From Anaerolineaceae bacterium UBA6105 (GTDB taxonomy: Bacteria > Chloroflexota > Anaerolineae > Anaerolineales > Anaerolineaceae), in contig DIWN01000070.1 in assembly GCA_002423495.1 (NCBI GenBank), forward strand, positions 1,247-55,590: a DNA stretch of 54,344 nt. Reading direction: 5' to 3'. The translations under genes and the position numbers were made by a program. Position 1 is the stretch's first letter. Each line of letters begins with the position of its first letter. Under the pieces are notes generated by a model. The model did no database searches and had not been told where the DNA came from. It saw nothing but the letters and a program-made list of their open reading frames with translations. Positions 42,555 to 50,936 of this stretch are shown here, piece by piece.

Positions 42555-44558
42555 ATGGCGATTATGAAGAAATGGCTCGATCTCTTCCTGGTCTTTTTTC
42601 TCCTTGGAAGTCTTGGTTCGCAAGGAATTTCTGCTGCTGACCCTCAACAATATAATCAACTCTATGTGGCAAATACTGAAGCCCTTTGTGACGGTTACAG
42701 CAACTGTTTCTTCAACGACAGTCCCGATCTGCCAGAATCGATTGCCTTGATAAAAGCTATTGACTACGCACGCGATAACAGCCTCACGGATACCATCATC
42801 AACGTGCTTTCACCCTACGAGATCAACAGTCACGCCGTTCTGGTTGATTATCCTGTCACAATCATTGGCAAAAATGGCGGTTGGATCAGCACTTTCAACA
42901 GCAACTGTAGTCGTCCTATGTTTGTTCTTTCAGCTCAGGCAACCCTGCGCGATGTTTACTTGACCGATGGAATCTGCAGCACTCCATCAAGAGACTTGAT
43001 CCACGTCAACAGCGCATCGCCAGTTGTAATTGAACACAGCACTTTCGAAAATGGGCAAACGGCTGTTTCCTACCAATCAAGCGCAGGGCAATTGACTCTG
43101 CAATTCAATCACATCAACAACAATCAATTCGCAGTAAACAGCCTCAACGCTAATCAAAACGCGCAATTGCTGCTTGTGGCAAACAACATCATTGCAAATG
43201 GCACTTCCACCCAGGTTTCTTGCACTGATAACAGCCTGGTGGATCACAATTTTTGGGGAGCAGGTGTTCTTCCAAGCCAGTCCGCACCCGGCTGCGGTGC
43301 GGATGACGACAAGCGACTGGATGCACCGATCGTGACCGAAACCACGGGTGTGGCTGGCCGCCTGTTTAGCTTGACGAGCACTTTCCCTGCCAACGACTTT
43401 TATGGTTTCAAAGCCAGCAGCCCTAATCCGGTAAGCTTATACGCGGTCAACCATGGAGATTCAATCCCCTTTATCACTGATGCTGGCGGGGTTTATCACT
43501 GCAGTAATTACTTTGACGTTTTTCTGCCACCTGAAACCTCTCCCGCTGAGGTCACCCTTTCTTTTTCCTATCGCGACACCTACGATTGTGCCGCGATCAT
43601 TCAATCTGCTGCTTATTGTGGTTCCGGCGATCAAACAAAATTCCCCCTGTTGTGGTATGACCCCAAAACCCGCGTGACAGATAAGTGGGACAAAACTGGC
43701 GACAATCCCCAGTCATCTGTAGGCAGCATTTTTGCCGGTCAGCAGACAACCTGCCGAACAGCTTCAAACACGATAGAAGTCATTGTTGATAATAATGGTC
43801 GCCCTGATCAGCTGAACGATTTGTTTTTTACCCCTTTTGTGATTGGATATGAGCAAGCAGGTTTACTCTCATTTAACGCGACGCCTGCCACAAATGCCAT
43901 AAACCTGAACTGGTCCACTATTACTGAATTCAACACCCTCAGTTTTTACATTTCCCGCTCAACGACTTCAGATGGTACCTACGAAAAAATCTCTGGTGAC
44001 ATAGAAGCTGCGGGGGGACCTGCCTCAGGCAGCAGTTACAGTTACACAGACTCAACTGCAGTAGCAGGCCAGACCTACTTTTACAAGCTGGTAATCCTCA
44101 ACTCTGACGAATCGATACAGCAAATGGCGGGGCCTGTCAGTGCGTTGCTTCAACCCCTGACCACACTTACCAATACCGCCACCATCACTCGCACCCCGAC
44201 CCGCACAACTACCCCAACCCGAACGCCAATTTACCGCAGCCCAACACCATTTCGGACTGCCACCTCTGCCTTCAGGACCGCGTCGCCCGAAGACCCAACA
44301 CTTGCTCTGCCAACCGTTCCATCCACTCCAGATGGTGAACAAACGCCTGACCTAACTTCGACCTCGCAAGGAACCCCCACCCAGACAGCCACAGCATCCC
44401 GCACGCCAACACCTACTGTCTCTGGGACGCCAAATGCAGGAGTTCTCGGAAAAACCGACCGATACACAGGTCAAAATCCAGTTCCTTTCTTTCTTGGGGG
44501 GATTGCAGTGTTGGGGTTGATCGGCTTGTTCGACTTCTATCTCCATCGCAAACACTAA
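42555..44558 (+). CDS. Cell-surface protein: beta-helix, FN3-like domain, Thr/Pro-rich stalk, C-terminal anchor
   Basis: The 667-aa protein has an N-terminal signal peptide (cleavage near residue 28, SQGISA-AD). A right-handed beta-helix-like region follows (about 90-230: HAVLVDYPVTIIGKNGG, VVIEHSTFENGQTAVSY, LQFNHINNNQFAVNSL). Next come cysteine-containing beta domains, an FN3-like module (about 436-530: GLLSFNATPATNAINLNWS to QTYFYKLVILNSDES), a Thr/Pro/Arg stalk (about 535-630, TPTRT-type repeats) and one terminal membrane helix (about 643-663) with a basic tail. It is surface-anchored and may bind polysaccharides. No catalytic residues were recognised. Start at ATG 42555 or 42564. Confidence 0.82.
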   Translation: MAIMKKWLDLFLVFFLLGSLGSQGISAADPQQYNQLYVANTEALCDGYSNCFFNDSPDLPESIALIKAIDYARDNSLTDTIINVLSPYEINSHAVLVDYPVTIIGKNGGWISTFNSNCSRPMFVLSAQATLRDVYLTDGICSTPSRDLIHVNSASPVVIEHSTFENGQTAVSYQSSAGQLTLQFNHINNNQFAVNSLNANQNAQLLLVANNIIANGTSTQVSCTDNSLVDHNFWGAGVLPSQSAPGCGADDDKRLDAPIVTETTGVAGRLFSLTSTFPANDFYGFKASSPNPVSLYAVNHGDSIPFITDAGGVYHCSNYFDVFLPPETSPAEVTLSFSYRDTYDCAAIIQSAAYCGSGDQTKFPLLWYDPKTRVTDKWDKTGDNPQSSVGSIFAGQQTTCRTASNTIEVIVDNNGRPDQLNDLFFTPFVIGYEQAGLLSFNATPATNAINLNWSTITEFNTLSFYISRSTTSDGTYEKISGDIEAAGGPASGSSYSYTDSTAVAGQTYFYKLVILNSDESIQQMAGPVSALLQPLTTLTNTATITRTPTRTTTPTRTPIYRSPTPFRTATSAFRTASPEDPTLALPTVPSTPDGEQTPDLTSTSQGTPTQTATASRTPTPTVSGTPNAGVLGKTDRYTGQNPVPFFLGGIAVLGLIGLFDFYLHRKH

Positions 44559-44562
44559 TTTT

Positions 44563-44591
44563 TTGACAATTGGTTTTGATTATGCTATTCT
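44563..44591 (+). promoter_or_regulatory. Promoter of the MBL-fold gene
   Basis: A perfect TTGACA (44563-44568), a 17-base spacer and TATTCT (44586-44591), with an upstream TGC extension. It lies about 30 bases before the ATG at 44621. Confidence 0.7.
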
Positions 44592-44620
44592 ATGTCCATT
44601 ATTAAAAGGGATAGCAAGAT

Positions 44621-45457
44621 ATGTTACGAGAACGGGTCTCAGATAACGTTTACTGGTTTCAAAGTGAAGTTTACGCGCAAGTTACTGCGGGTACCATAGT
44701 TGGACCACAGTGGGCGGTTTTGATCGATACGCTCATGCCGTCAGAGACGCCGCTCATTCGGAATTTCATTGAATCCCAGCTCATGGTTCCAGTCAAATAC
44801 ATCATTAACACTCATCACCATGCTGACCATTCCTGGGGCAACTGCATTTTCCCCAATGCCACGATCATTGGTCATCAACAATGCCGCGATCTGATGCTCG
44901 AAAAGAGCTCCTCAGCTTTGGCTGAGGCTGTTAAAGAAAACTCCCTTTTCCGCGAAATCTGCATCTCTGCTCCGCAAGTTACCTTCAGTTCTGGCGCTTT
45001 GACGCTGCGAATTGGAAAAAAGCAACTCCAGATCTTTTCCACCCCTGGACATTCGGAGGACAGTATCTCTGTTCTTTTGGAAGATGAACGGATTTTGTTT
45101 GCCGGTGACGCCTTCATGCCCGTACCATATTTTGTCGGTGGTGAGCTTGATGTTTTGGCGAAATCAATAACTCAAATTGGCAATATGGGGCTCGAAAATA
45201 TTATCCAGGGTCACGGGGATATCATTCTGCGGGGAGAAGTTGAGGAAGTGAAGAACCATAACCTCGAATATCTGCAGACCCTTCAGAAAATTGTTAAAAC
45301 AGCTATGCGTCGCCGCAATCCACTCGAATATATAGCTATGCAGGACATCGAAGATACCGGTAAACACCGCGTCAGTCTGGGTGGACTCGCGCAGGATTTA
45401 CACATCCGCAATCTGCAATGGCTTTATTATCAAGAGATCAAAAAGCTGGAATCTTAG
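44621..45457 (+). CDS. MBL-fold metallo-hydrolase
   Basis: The 278-aa protein is a metallo-beta-lactamase-fold hydrolase. The dinuclear metal motif is THHHADHSWGN with His65, His67, Asp69 and His70. Further ligands lie in STPGHSEDS and LFAGDAFMP, and a final His in QGHGDIIL. The sequence is closer to the SoxH/quinoprotein-relative type than to glyoxalase II. The substrate cannot be assigned. AAAGGG precedes the ATG. Its end overlaps the convergent membrane-protein gene by 4 bases. Confidence 0.88.
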   Translation: MLRERVSDNVYWFQSEVYAQVTAGTIVGPQWAVLIDTLMPSETPLIRNFIESQLMVPVKYIINTHHHADHSWGNCIFPNATIIGHQQCRDLMLEKSSSALAEAVKENSLFREICISAPQVTFSSGALTLRIGKKQLQIFSTPGHSEDSISVLLEDERILFAGDAFMPVPYFVGGELDVLAKSITQIGNMGLENIIQGHGDIILRGEVEEVKNHNLEYLQTLQKIVKTAMRRRNPLEYIAMQDIEDTGKHRVSLGGLAQDLHIRNLQWLYYQEIKKLES

Positions 45458-46278
45458 GCAAAACTTACAACCACAAACATAATAACGATCAAGCCTGCCA
45501 TCAGCAGTGGTTCGATTATTTTTCGGCTGGTAAGAGGTCCGTCAATGACCATCAAGGCAGTCAGAATGTATAAAATCCCACTTACCACAAGCCCATATTG
45601 GACTGGCTTTAGAAACAGGTAATACATGGCGGCGGCAATTTCTGCACATAATAGCCCCGAAACAAACACCCGTGAGAAAGCGCCCGTACCATTTGTCCGC
45701 AGGTGGATTGTTCGAAAAGCTACGAAACCAGCTGTAATCAGTATCAGAACTGCCTGAATATATAGTCTGATTTGTGAAGCGGCCAGAGATGTTGTGAAGG
45801 CCAGAAACAAGGCAAATGCCAGGCTGATCAACAGCGGAGCTACAACCTGATAGTCTCCCCCCCTGGGGCTGAGCACCCGGTATTCGGCGGTCAGGATCAC
45901 GCCGGTGATTACTAAACTGAAACCCAGAGCCAGCCACCAGATTGGATTTCTCTCCAGCTGCGTCAGCATGGTGGCAGTAATCAAGGTTGCCAGGCTTGGC
46001 AGAACCACATTGGGTATCAAAACCCAGGGTAACCCTGCAAAACTTTCCCGGTCTGGGTGTGTTGCAAACAGCCAAAAACATCCACCAGCTGCCAGAAGCA
46101 TCAGGACAATTGGAACCAATCCAACAATACTAAAGTTGATGATGAAACCAAATAAATTTGTGCCGGGAGTAATTGGCTCGCGGGGAATAATGTACAAGGC
46201 TGCAAAGAATGTTGCCAATGTAGCGAGGATGATGCTAAAGCGGTTTATGTAACGATAATCCGTGGTCGGTTCAGTCAT
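45454..46278 (-). CDS. Polytopic membrane protein, function unknown
   Basis: From ATG 46278 (MTEPTTDYRYINRF) the product is 274 aa with about eight hydrophobic helices and short polar loops. I do not recognise a family. Residues 60-75 contain GGCFWLFATHPDRES. It has a TGn-extended TAGAAT box (46292-46287) ending 8 bases before the ATG and no Shine-Dalgarno sequence, so it is near-leaderless. The ATG at 46332 lies upstream of that box and is not chosen. It is divergent from the next membrane-protein gene. Confidence 0.7.
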   Translation of the reverse strand: MTEPTTDYRYINRFSIILATLATFFAALYIIPREPITPGTNLFGFIINFSIVGLVPIVLMLLAAGGCFWLFATHPDRESFAGLPWVLIPNVVLPSLATLITATMLTQLERNPIWWLALGFSLVITGVILTAEYRVLSPRGGDYQVVAPLLISLAFALFLAFTTSLAASQIRLYIQAVLILITAGFVAFRTIHLRTNGTGAFSRVFVSGLLCAEIAAAMYYLFLKPVQYGLVVSGILYILTALMVIDGPLTSRKIIEPLLMAGLIVIMFVVVSFA

Positions 46279-46363
46279 TATTTTTGATTCTATCACTATT
46301 AAAACCAACGCAAAAATATTCATTCCCTTCATTTAATGGTAAAATTATAATGTTATGAAAGTT

Positions 46364-47341
46364 ATGCTGCCATATCAAAAACAACCCAAGATTTTTGCCG
46401 CGTATAAAGCTGGTTTCGAGACTGTTTCGAAACACCTTTACCTGGTTCTTTTCCCTATGGTGCTTGACCTTTTTTTGCTTTTTGGGTTCAGGGTCACAAT
46501 CGTCGAATTGATGCGGGATGTGATCCAACGCTTCGTCCTGCCCTCTTCAGCCACCGCGGATTTGATCGCAAGTTGGGAAGTTCTGAAGTCTCAGACGATC
46601 GAGTTTTTTCGCTATTTTAGTCTGACATCTTTCCTTCGCTCTTTTCCGGTTGGAATTCCCAGCCTGTTTTCTGCAGCTGCTTTTGAGCGAAATCCACTTG
46701 GAGAATATCAATTTATCCAATTGCAACAGTCTGGTGCTGTTTTCGCAGTAGTCCTTGCATCAACTCTGGTAGGACTCTTTCTCGCTTACTTATTGTACCG
46801 GTTGACTGCCCGGGCCGCTGATCCCAAGTCTTTGCCGGCTGAGTCCCTCATGGAACGGCGATCATCGATTTCCTGGCTGTTGATACCAGTAGTTACAATA
46901 GCTTTGTTTCTTTTGGTGATCTTTCCGGCCGTAATAATGATCAGTTTGATTGGTGCCCTGTTTCCAATTTTCACCTCAATTGGCTACTTTTTTCTTGCCA
47001 TAGGCCTTATTACCCTCCTGCTACCGGTCTTTTTTACGCCTCATTTGGTTATTTTGGAAAAACTGACCCTTCCCCAGGCATTGTTGGCCAGCTTCCGCAC
47101 TGTCCGGCTGACTAATGCCAAAAGCACGAGCTTTCTTTTTCTGGCTATTTTAGGCAGTTATCTCACAAACATGCTTTGGCGTATCCCATCCGATGATTCC
47201 TGGATGTTAATCGTTGGCATCTTCGGGCATGCATTAATTTCAATGATTGTGTTGACAGCCAGTTTTCATTTCATAATCGACGCGCGGAAAAACGTCCGCG
47301 AATTTATAGAAATTCAGATGTCAGAGACTGATCTGGCATAA
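46364..47341 (+). CDS. Polytopic membrane protein, function unknown
   Basis: The 325-aa product (from ATG 46364; ATG 46355 is also possible) has about six membrane helices. The N-terminus (QPKIFAAYKAGFETVSKHLYLVLFPMVLDLFLLF) and the later block PHLVILEKLTLPQALLASFRTVRLTNAKSTSF resemble general membrane-protein families with no assigned function. A TATAAT at 46346-46351 lies 3 bases before the first ATG, so transcription probably begins after it and the second ATG is used with almost no leader. It lies 16 bases before gyrB and could be co-transcribed with it. Confidence 0.7.
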   Translation: MLPYQKQPKIFAAYKAGFETVSKHLYLVLFPMVLDLFLLFGFRVTIVELMRDVIQRFVLPSSATADLIASWEVLKSQTIEFFRYFSLTSFLRSFPVGIPSLFSAAAFERNPLGEYQFIQLQQSGAVFAVVLASTLVGLFLAYLLYRLTARAADPKSLPAESLMERRSSISWLLIPVVTIALFLLVIFPAVIMISLIGALFPIFTSIGYFFLAIGLITLLLPVFFTPHLVILEKLTLPQALLASFRTVRLTNAKSTSFLFLAILGSYLTNMLWRIPSDDSWMLIVGIFGHALISMIVLTASFHFIIDARKNVREFIEIQMSETDLA

Positions 47342-47357
47342 ACTTTGGAGCAGAAAC

Positions 47358-49271
47358 TTGAACAATAAACCAGAACATTACGATGCAGGTGATATCCAGA
47401 TCCTGGAAGGTCTTGAAGCAGTCCGCCGCCGACCCGGCATGTATGTAGGCGGCACGGACGTCAAAGCCCTTCACCATCTCATCTACGAAGTCGTTGACAA
47501 CTCTATTGATGAGGCTCTTGCAGGATACTGTGATCACATCTCCATTACTATTCATCCGGACGAAAGTGTCACCGTCAAAGACAACGGTCGCGGCATTCCT
47601 GTTGAAATCCATCCCGAAAAGAAGATATCAGCTCTGCAGGTTGTTATGACCGTGCTGCATGCCGGTGGAAAATTTGGCGGTGGATCCTACAAAGTGTCCG
47701 GCGGTTTGCACGGCGTGGGCGTCTCGGCAGTGAACGCCCTTTCGGAATGGTGCGAAGTTACCATCCACCGTTCGAACAAAATTTACTTTCAACGCTATGA
47801 AAGAGGCATCCCCCAGGAACCTGTCAAAGCAATCGGTACCTACAAAGGCGATTACGATGGCACTTCTACTTCTTTCCGTTTTGATCGGGAAATCTTCAAG
47901 GATGAGCCGAGTTTCCGCTTCGAAACCCTCGTACAGCGTTTCCGGGAAATGGCTTTTGTTACCCGCGGGGTCAGCATTCAACTAATCGATGAACGCGAAA
48001 ATAAGGAAATAACCTTCCATTTTGAAGGTGGCATTGCTTCCTTTGCCCGGTATGTTAATCGCAACCGCGAAACACTACATCCTTTAATTTTTGGCGAAAA
48101 GGAAATCGATGGTATCGGAGTTGAGTTTGCGGTGCAGTACACCGATTCTTATTCTGAATCCATCTATACCTTCGCTAATACCATCAATACCATCGACGGT
48201 GGAACACATCTCACGGGTTTGCGCGCTGCAATAACCCGCAGTATCAATGACTACGCCCGCAAAGCGGGTCTGTTAAAAGATTCAGAGCCAAATTTCAGCG
48301 GTGATGACACGCGTGAAGGACTCACAGGTATCGTCAGCATTAAACATCCGGATCCTCAGTTCGAAAGCCAAACCAAGGTCAAACTGATGAATCCAGAGGT
48401 ACAGACTCACGTTCAATCAGTAGTGCTTGAAACAGTTTCAACTTTTCTTGAGGAGAACCCTGCCACTGGTCGCGCTATCGTCCAGAAGTGTCTCACTTCA
48501 GCCCGCGCCCGGGATGCAGCCAAAAAGGCACGTGACCTTGTCATTCGCAAATCCGCGCTCGAGTCCATGACCCTTCCAGGCAAGTTGGCTGACTGTTCAG
48601 AACGCAACCCTGAAAAAACTGAAATGTTCATTGTTGAGGGTGAATCGGCAGGCGGTTCTGCCAAGCAAGGTCGCGACCGTCACTTTCAGGCCATACTTCC
48701 CCTGCGCGGCAAGATCCTCAACACCGAGCGTGCCCGCCTGGACAAGATCCTGGGCAACCGCGAAGTGAAATCTCTCGTTTCTGCGCTTGGCACGGGTATT
48801 GGCGACTCCTTTGACCTCAAGGGTCTCAGGTATGGTCGTGTGGTCATTATGACCGATGCTGATGTTGATGGAGCCCACATCCGCACGCTTCTGTTGACCT
48901 TTTTCTTCCGCTACATGCAGCCCTTGATTGACGAAGGACATCTCTACATTGCCCAGCCTCCGCTTTATCGGATCACAAACCGTAATCAAACTCACTATGC
49001 CTATAGTGAGGCTGAGAAGGAAAAACTGATCGCAAAATTTGGAGGGAACAGCAAGGTAGGTCTCTCACGCTACAAAGGTCTTGGCGAAATGAATCCCGAT
49101 CAACTTTGGGACACTACCATGAACCCTGAAAACCGCACGCTCTTACAAGTTGAAATTGAAGATGCGGCAGAAGCAGACCGGACTTTCGACATGCTGATGG
49201 GCTCGCTTGTTCCACCCAGAAGGCGTTTCATCCAAACGCATGCGAAAGAAGTTCGCAACCTGGACATCTAA
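47358..49271 (+). CDS. gyrB: DNA gyrase subunit B
   Basis: GyrB is the ATPase and TOPRIM subunit of gyrase. The 637-aa product has the GHKL motifs EVVDNSIDEALAG, DNGRGIPVEIH and GLHGVGVSAVNALS, the transducer domain, then TOPRIM with EGESAGGSAKQGRDR, the gyrase-type QAILPLRGKILN, and DADVDGAHIRTLLLTFF. ParE is less likely from these motifs and the domain order. The start is TTG 47358 with GGAGC upstream. No dnaA, dnaN or recF neighbours, so this is not an origin cluster. Confidence 0.94.
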   Translation: MNNKPEHYDAGDIQILEGLEAVRRRPGMYVGGTDVKALHHLIYEVVDNSIDEALAGYCDHISITIHPDESVTVKDNGRGIPVEIHPEKKISALQVVMTVLHAGGKFGGGSYKVSGGLHGVGVSAVNALSEWCEVTIHRSNKIYFQRYERGIPQEPVKAIGTYKGDYDGTSTSFRFDREIFKDEPSFRFETLVQRFREMAFVTRGVSIQLIDERENKEITFHFEGGIASFARYVNRNRETLHPLIFGEKEIDGIGVEFAVQYTDSYSESIYTFANTINTIDGGTHLTGLRAAITRSINDYARKAGLLKDSEPNFSGDDTREGLTGIVSIKHPDPQFESQTKVKLMNPEVQTHVQSVVLETVSTFLEENPATGRAIVQKCLTSARARDAAKKARDLVIRKSALESMTLPGKLADCSERNPEKTEMFIVEGESAGGSAKQGRDRHFQAILPLRGKILNTERARLDKILGNREVKSLVSALGTGIGDSFDLKGLRYGRVVIMTDADVDGAHIRTLLLTFFFRYMQPLIDEGHLYIAQPPLYRITNRNQTHYAYSEAEKEKLIAKFGGNSKVGLSRYKGLGEMNPDQLWDTTMNPENRTLLQVEIEDAAEADRTFDMLMGSLVPPRRRFIQTHAKEVRNLDI

Positions 49272-49280
49272 AAAAATGTT

Positions 49281-49303
49281 ACTCGCCTGGAAAACAGGCG
49301 AGT
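49281..49303 (+). terminator. Terminator-like hairpin between gyrB and dinB
   Basis: ACTCGCCTG (49281-49289) and CAGGCGAGT (49295-49303) form a perfect 9-base stem with a GAAAA loop, followed by TTGTT. It ends 8 bases before the dinB ATG and so overlaps the place of its ribosome-binding site. Confidence 0.6.
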
Positions 49304-49311
49304 TTGTTAAT

Positions 49312-50511
49312 ATGTCACGCAAAATCCTTCACCTTGACCTCGATGCTTTTTTCTGTTCTGTCGAAGAGCTGCTCGACCCTTCCCTGGTTGGCAAAGCCTT
49401 TGCTGTCGGCGGTAGTCCCCAGGGTCGGGGTGTGATTGCTTCCTGCTCATATGCGGCACGCTTAAGGGGCGTGCGTTCTGCCATGCCCGCAGGCAAAGCC
49501 ATCCAACTTTGCCCTGAACTTATAATGATCCATCATCGCCATGGGCTTTATAGTGATTACTCTGATCGGGTTATGTCCATCCTGCAGGATACGACTCCCT
49601 TGGTTGAGCAGGTTTCAGTCGATGAAGCATTTTTGGATGTCAGCGATTTGCCTCAGCCACTTGAACTGATCGCTGTTGAACTACAAAAAAGAGTTACCAA
49701 TGAAACCCAATTGCCTTGTTCCCTCGGTGGAGGTACCAACAAATTAATTGCCAAGATGGGAAATGACTATGGCAAAAAGCAGGTTCGCACAGGTCGTGCC
49801 CCCCGCGCCATAACCATCATTGAGCCGGGAGAAGAACAAGCATTCCTTGCCCCCCTTGAAGTCCAGGCTTTGTGGGGCTTCGGGCCAAAAACCGCTGAGA
49901 AATTGCGTGAGAGGGGTATCTTCCGCATCGGGCAACTTTACGAACTCTCGGATACGGAACTACATATCTTCTTCGGAAATCAGGCCTCGGAAATCCTTGA
50001 CCGGGCTAAGGGAATTGACTCGCGTCCTGTCTACGATAGCGAACATGACCCAAAATCTGTTAGTAACGAGACCACTTATTACTCTGACACCGATGATCTT
50101 GAACAGATATCCAATACCCTTCGCTGGCTGTCGGACAAGGTTGGATACCGCTTACGCAAACACAACCTGGCAGGTAGTTGCGTCCAGATCAAGATCAGGT
50201 ATTCGGACTTCACTACCATTACCCGTCAGAAAATGTTGCAGCAGCCAACCAATCTGGATGATGAGATCTTCAGCGCTGCAATGGGACTTCTCAAAAGCCA
50301 TTTAACCGTTGGTCGGGAAGTGCGTCTGCTTGGCGTTGGCGTCACCAAGTTGGAAGAACCCGCCATTCAACTCTCATTGTGGGACGACACAGTGCAGAAG
50401 AAAACCCAATTGACCGAGGCTATCGACACGCTCAAGGAAAAATTTGGCAAGGGAATTATTATGCGCGCCAGCTCCCTGAAACCAGGCAAGAAGGAAACGA
50501 AGAATAAATAA
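49312..50511 (+). CDS. dinB: DNA polymerase IV (Y family)
   Basis: DinB copies past damaged bases at low fidelity. From ATG 49312 (MSRKILHLDLDAFFCSVEE) the 399-aa product has catalytic Asp9, Asp104 and Glu105 (VSVDEAFLD), the helix-hairpin-helix LWGFGPKTAEKLRERGI, and a little-finger domain (NETTYYSDTDDLEQI). The C-terminal tail (SLWDDTVQKK) resembles a beta-clamp peptide. The frame running up to 49207 lies over gyrB and is rejected. There is no ribosome-binding sequence except inside the hairpin's 3' arm, so the start may be weak or the RNA structured. Confidence 0.93.
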   Translation: MSRKILHLDLDAFFCSVEELLDPSLVGKAFAVGGSPQGRGVIASCSYAARLRGVRSAMPAGKAIQLCPELIMIHHRHGLYSDYSDRVMSILQDTTPLVEQVSVDEAFLDVSDLPQPLELIAVELQKRVTNETQLPCSLGGGTNKLIAKMGNDYGKKQVRTGRAPRAITIIEPGEEQAFLAPLEVQALWGFGPKTAEKLRERGIFRIGQLYELSDTELHIFFGNQASEILDRAKGIDSRPVYDSEHDPKSVSNETTYYSDTDDLEQISNTLRWLSDKVGYRLRKHNLAGSCVQIKIRYSDFTTITRQKMLQQPTNLDDEIFSAAMGLLKSHLTVGREVRLLGVGVTKLEEPAIQLSLWDDTVQKKTQLTEAIDTLKEKFGKGIIMRASSLKPGKKETKNK

Positions 50512-50544
50512 GCCAGATTGCGCAGCCTGCCCCGCGCAAATTTT

Positions 50545-50606
50545 ACGGGGTTCAACCCCGTTCATCTGCGGCGCATTATGGTAGGGTCAGGCCCCTGTGC
50601 CTGACC
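50545..50606. repeat. Two REP-like palindromes downstream of dinB
   Basis: ACGGGGT-tca-ACCCCGT (50545-50561) and GGTCAGGC-ccctgt-GCCTGACC (50585-50606) form perfect G/C-rich hairpins in the 253-base gap between dinB and tRNA-Thr, which holds no gene. The first may end the dinB transcript. The second looks like a dispersed palindromic repeat. I see no copy elsewhere in the window. Confidence 0.5.
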
Positions 50607-50746
50607 ATGATGAATACCTATTCCTACTTTACGGACGCTCCCCAGCTTGGTCCGCACCCCTCTTCGAGGGTAGGATCTTTGACAGACACTCCTTCAAATG
50701 TTGGCAATGTCCAAATACCTTCTAAATGTCCGACTACAAAAATTTC

Positions 50747-50755
50747 TGGTATAAT
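50747..50755 (+). promoter_or_regulatory. Extended -10 promoter of tRNA-Thr
   Basis: TGG followed by TATAAT (50750-50755), ending 9 bases before the tRNA 5' end. No clear -35. Confidence 0.6.
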
Positions 50756-50764
50756 CGCCCCCAC

Positions 50765-50837
50765 GCCAACGTAGCTCAGTCGGTAGAGCAGACGCTTCGT
50801 AAGCGTCCGGTCGGGGGTTCGATTCCCTTCGTTGGCT
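50765..50837 (+). tRNA. tRNA-Thr (anticodon CGT)
   Basis: The 73-base gene has a perfect 7-bp acceptor stem (GCCAACG with CGTTGGC) and a D-arm GCTC...GAGC. The anticodon stem is GACGC/GCGTC with loop TTCGTAA, placing CGT at 50798-50800. The T-arm (GGGGG/CCCTT) has two G-U pairs around TTCGATT. CCA is not encoded. A T-rich CTCTTTTTC tract follows. The D-loop to anticodon region is exactly repeated at the window end (54320-54344). Confidence 0.95.
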
Positions 50838-50936
50838 CTTTTTCTTAATATATGGGCTTCCTTGAACTGATCGATCACCGGCAAGAGGTATTACTTTTAT
50901 GGTCCATCTTTTTTGTAATTCTATAGAAAAAGTTAT

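Noticed and set aside
44160..44450. CRISPR or tandem DNA repeat
   Set aside because: It is the coding region of a Thr/Pro-rich protein stalk; the repetition is short and irregular with no spacer pattern.
49207..49311. Extension of dinB into gyrB
   Set aside because: Overlaps the gyrB C-terminus; the Y-polymerase N-terminus is at ATG 49312.
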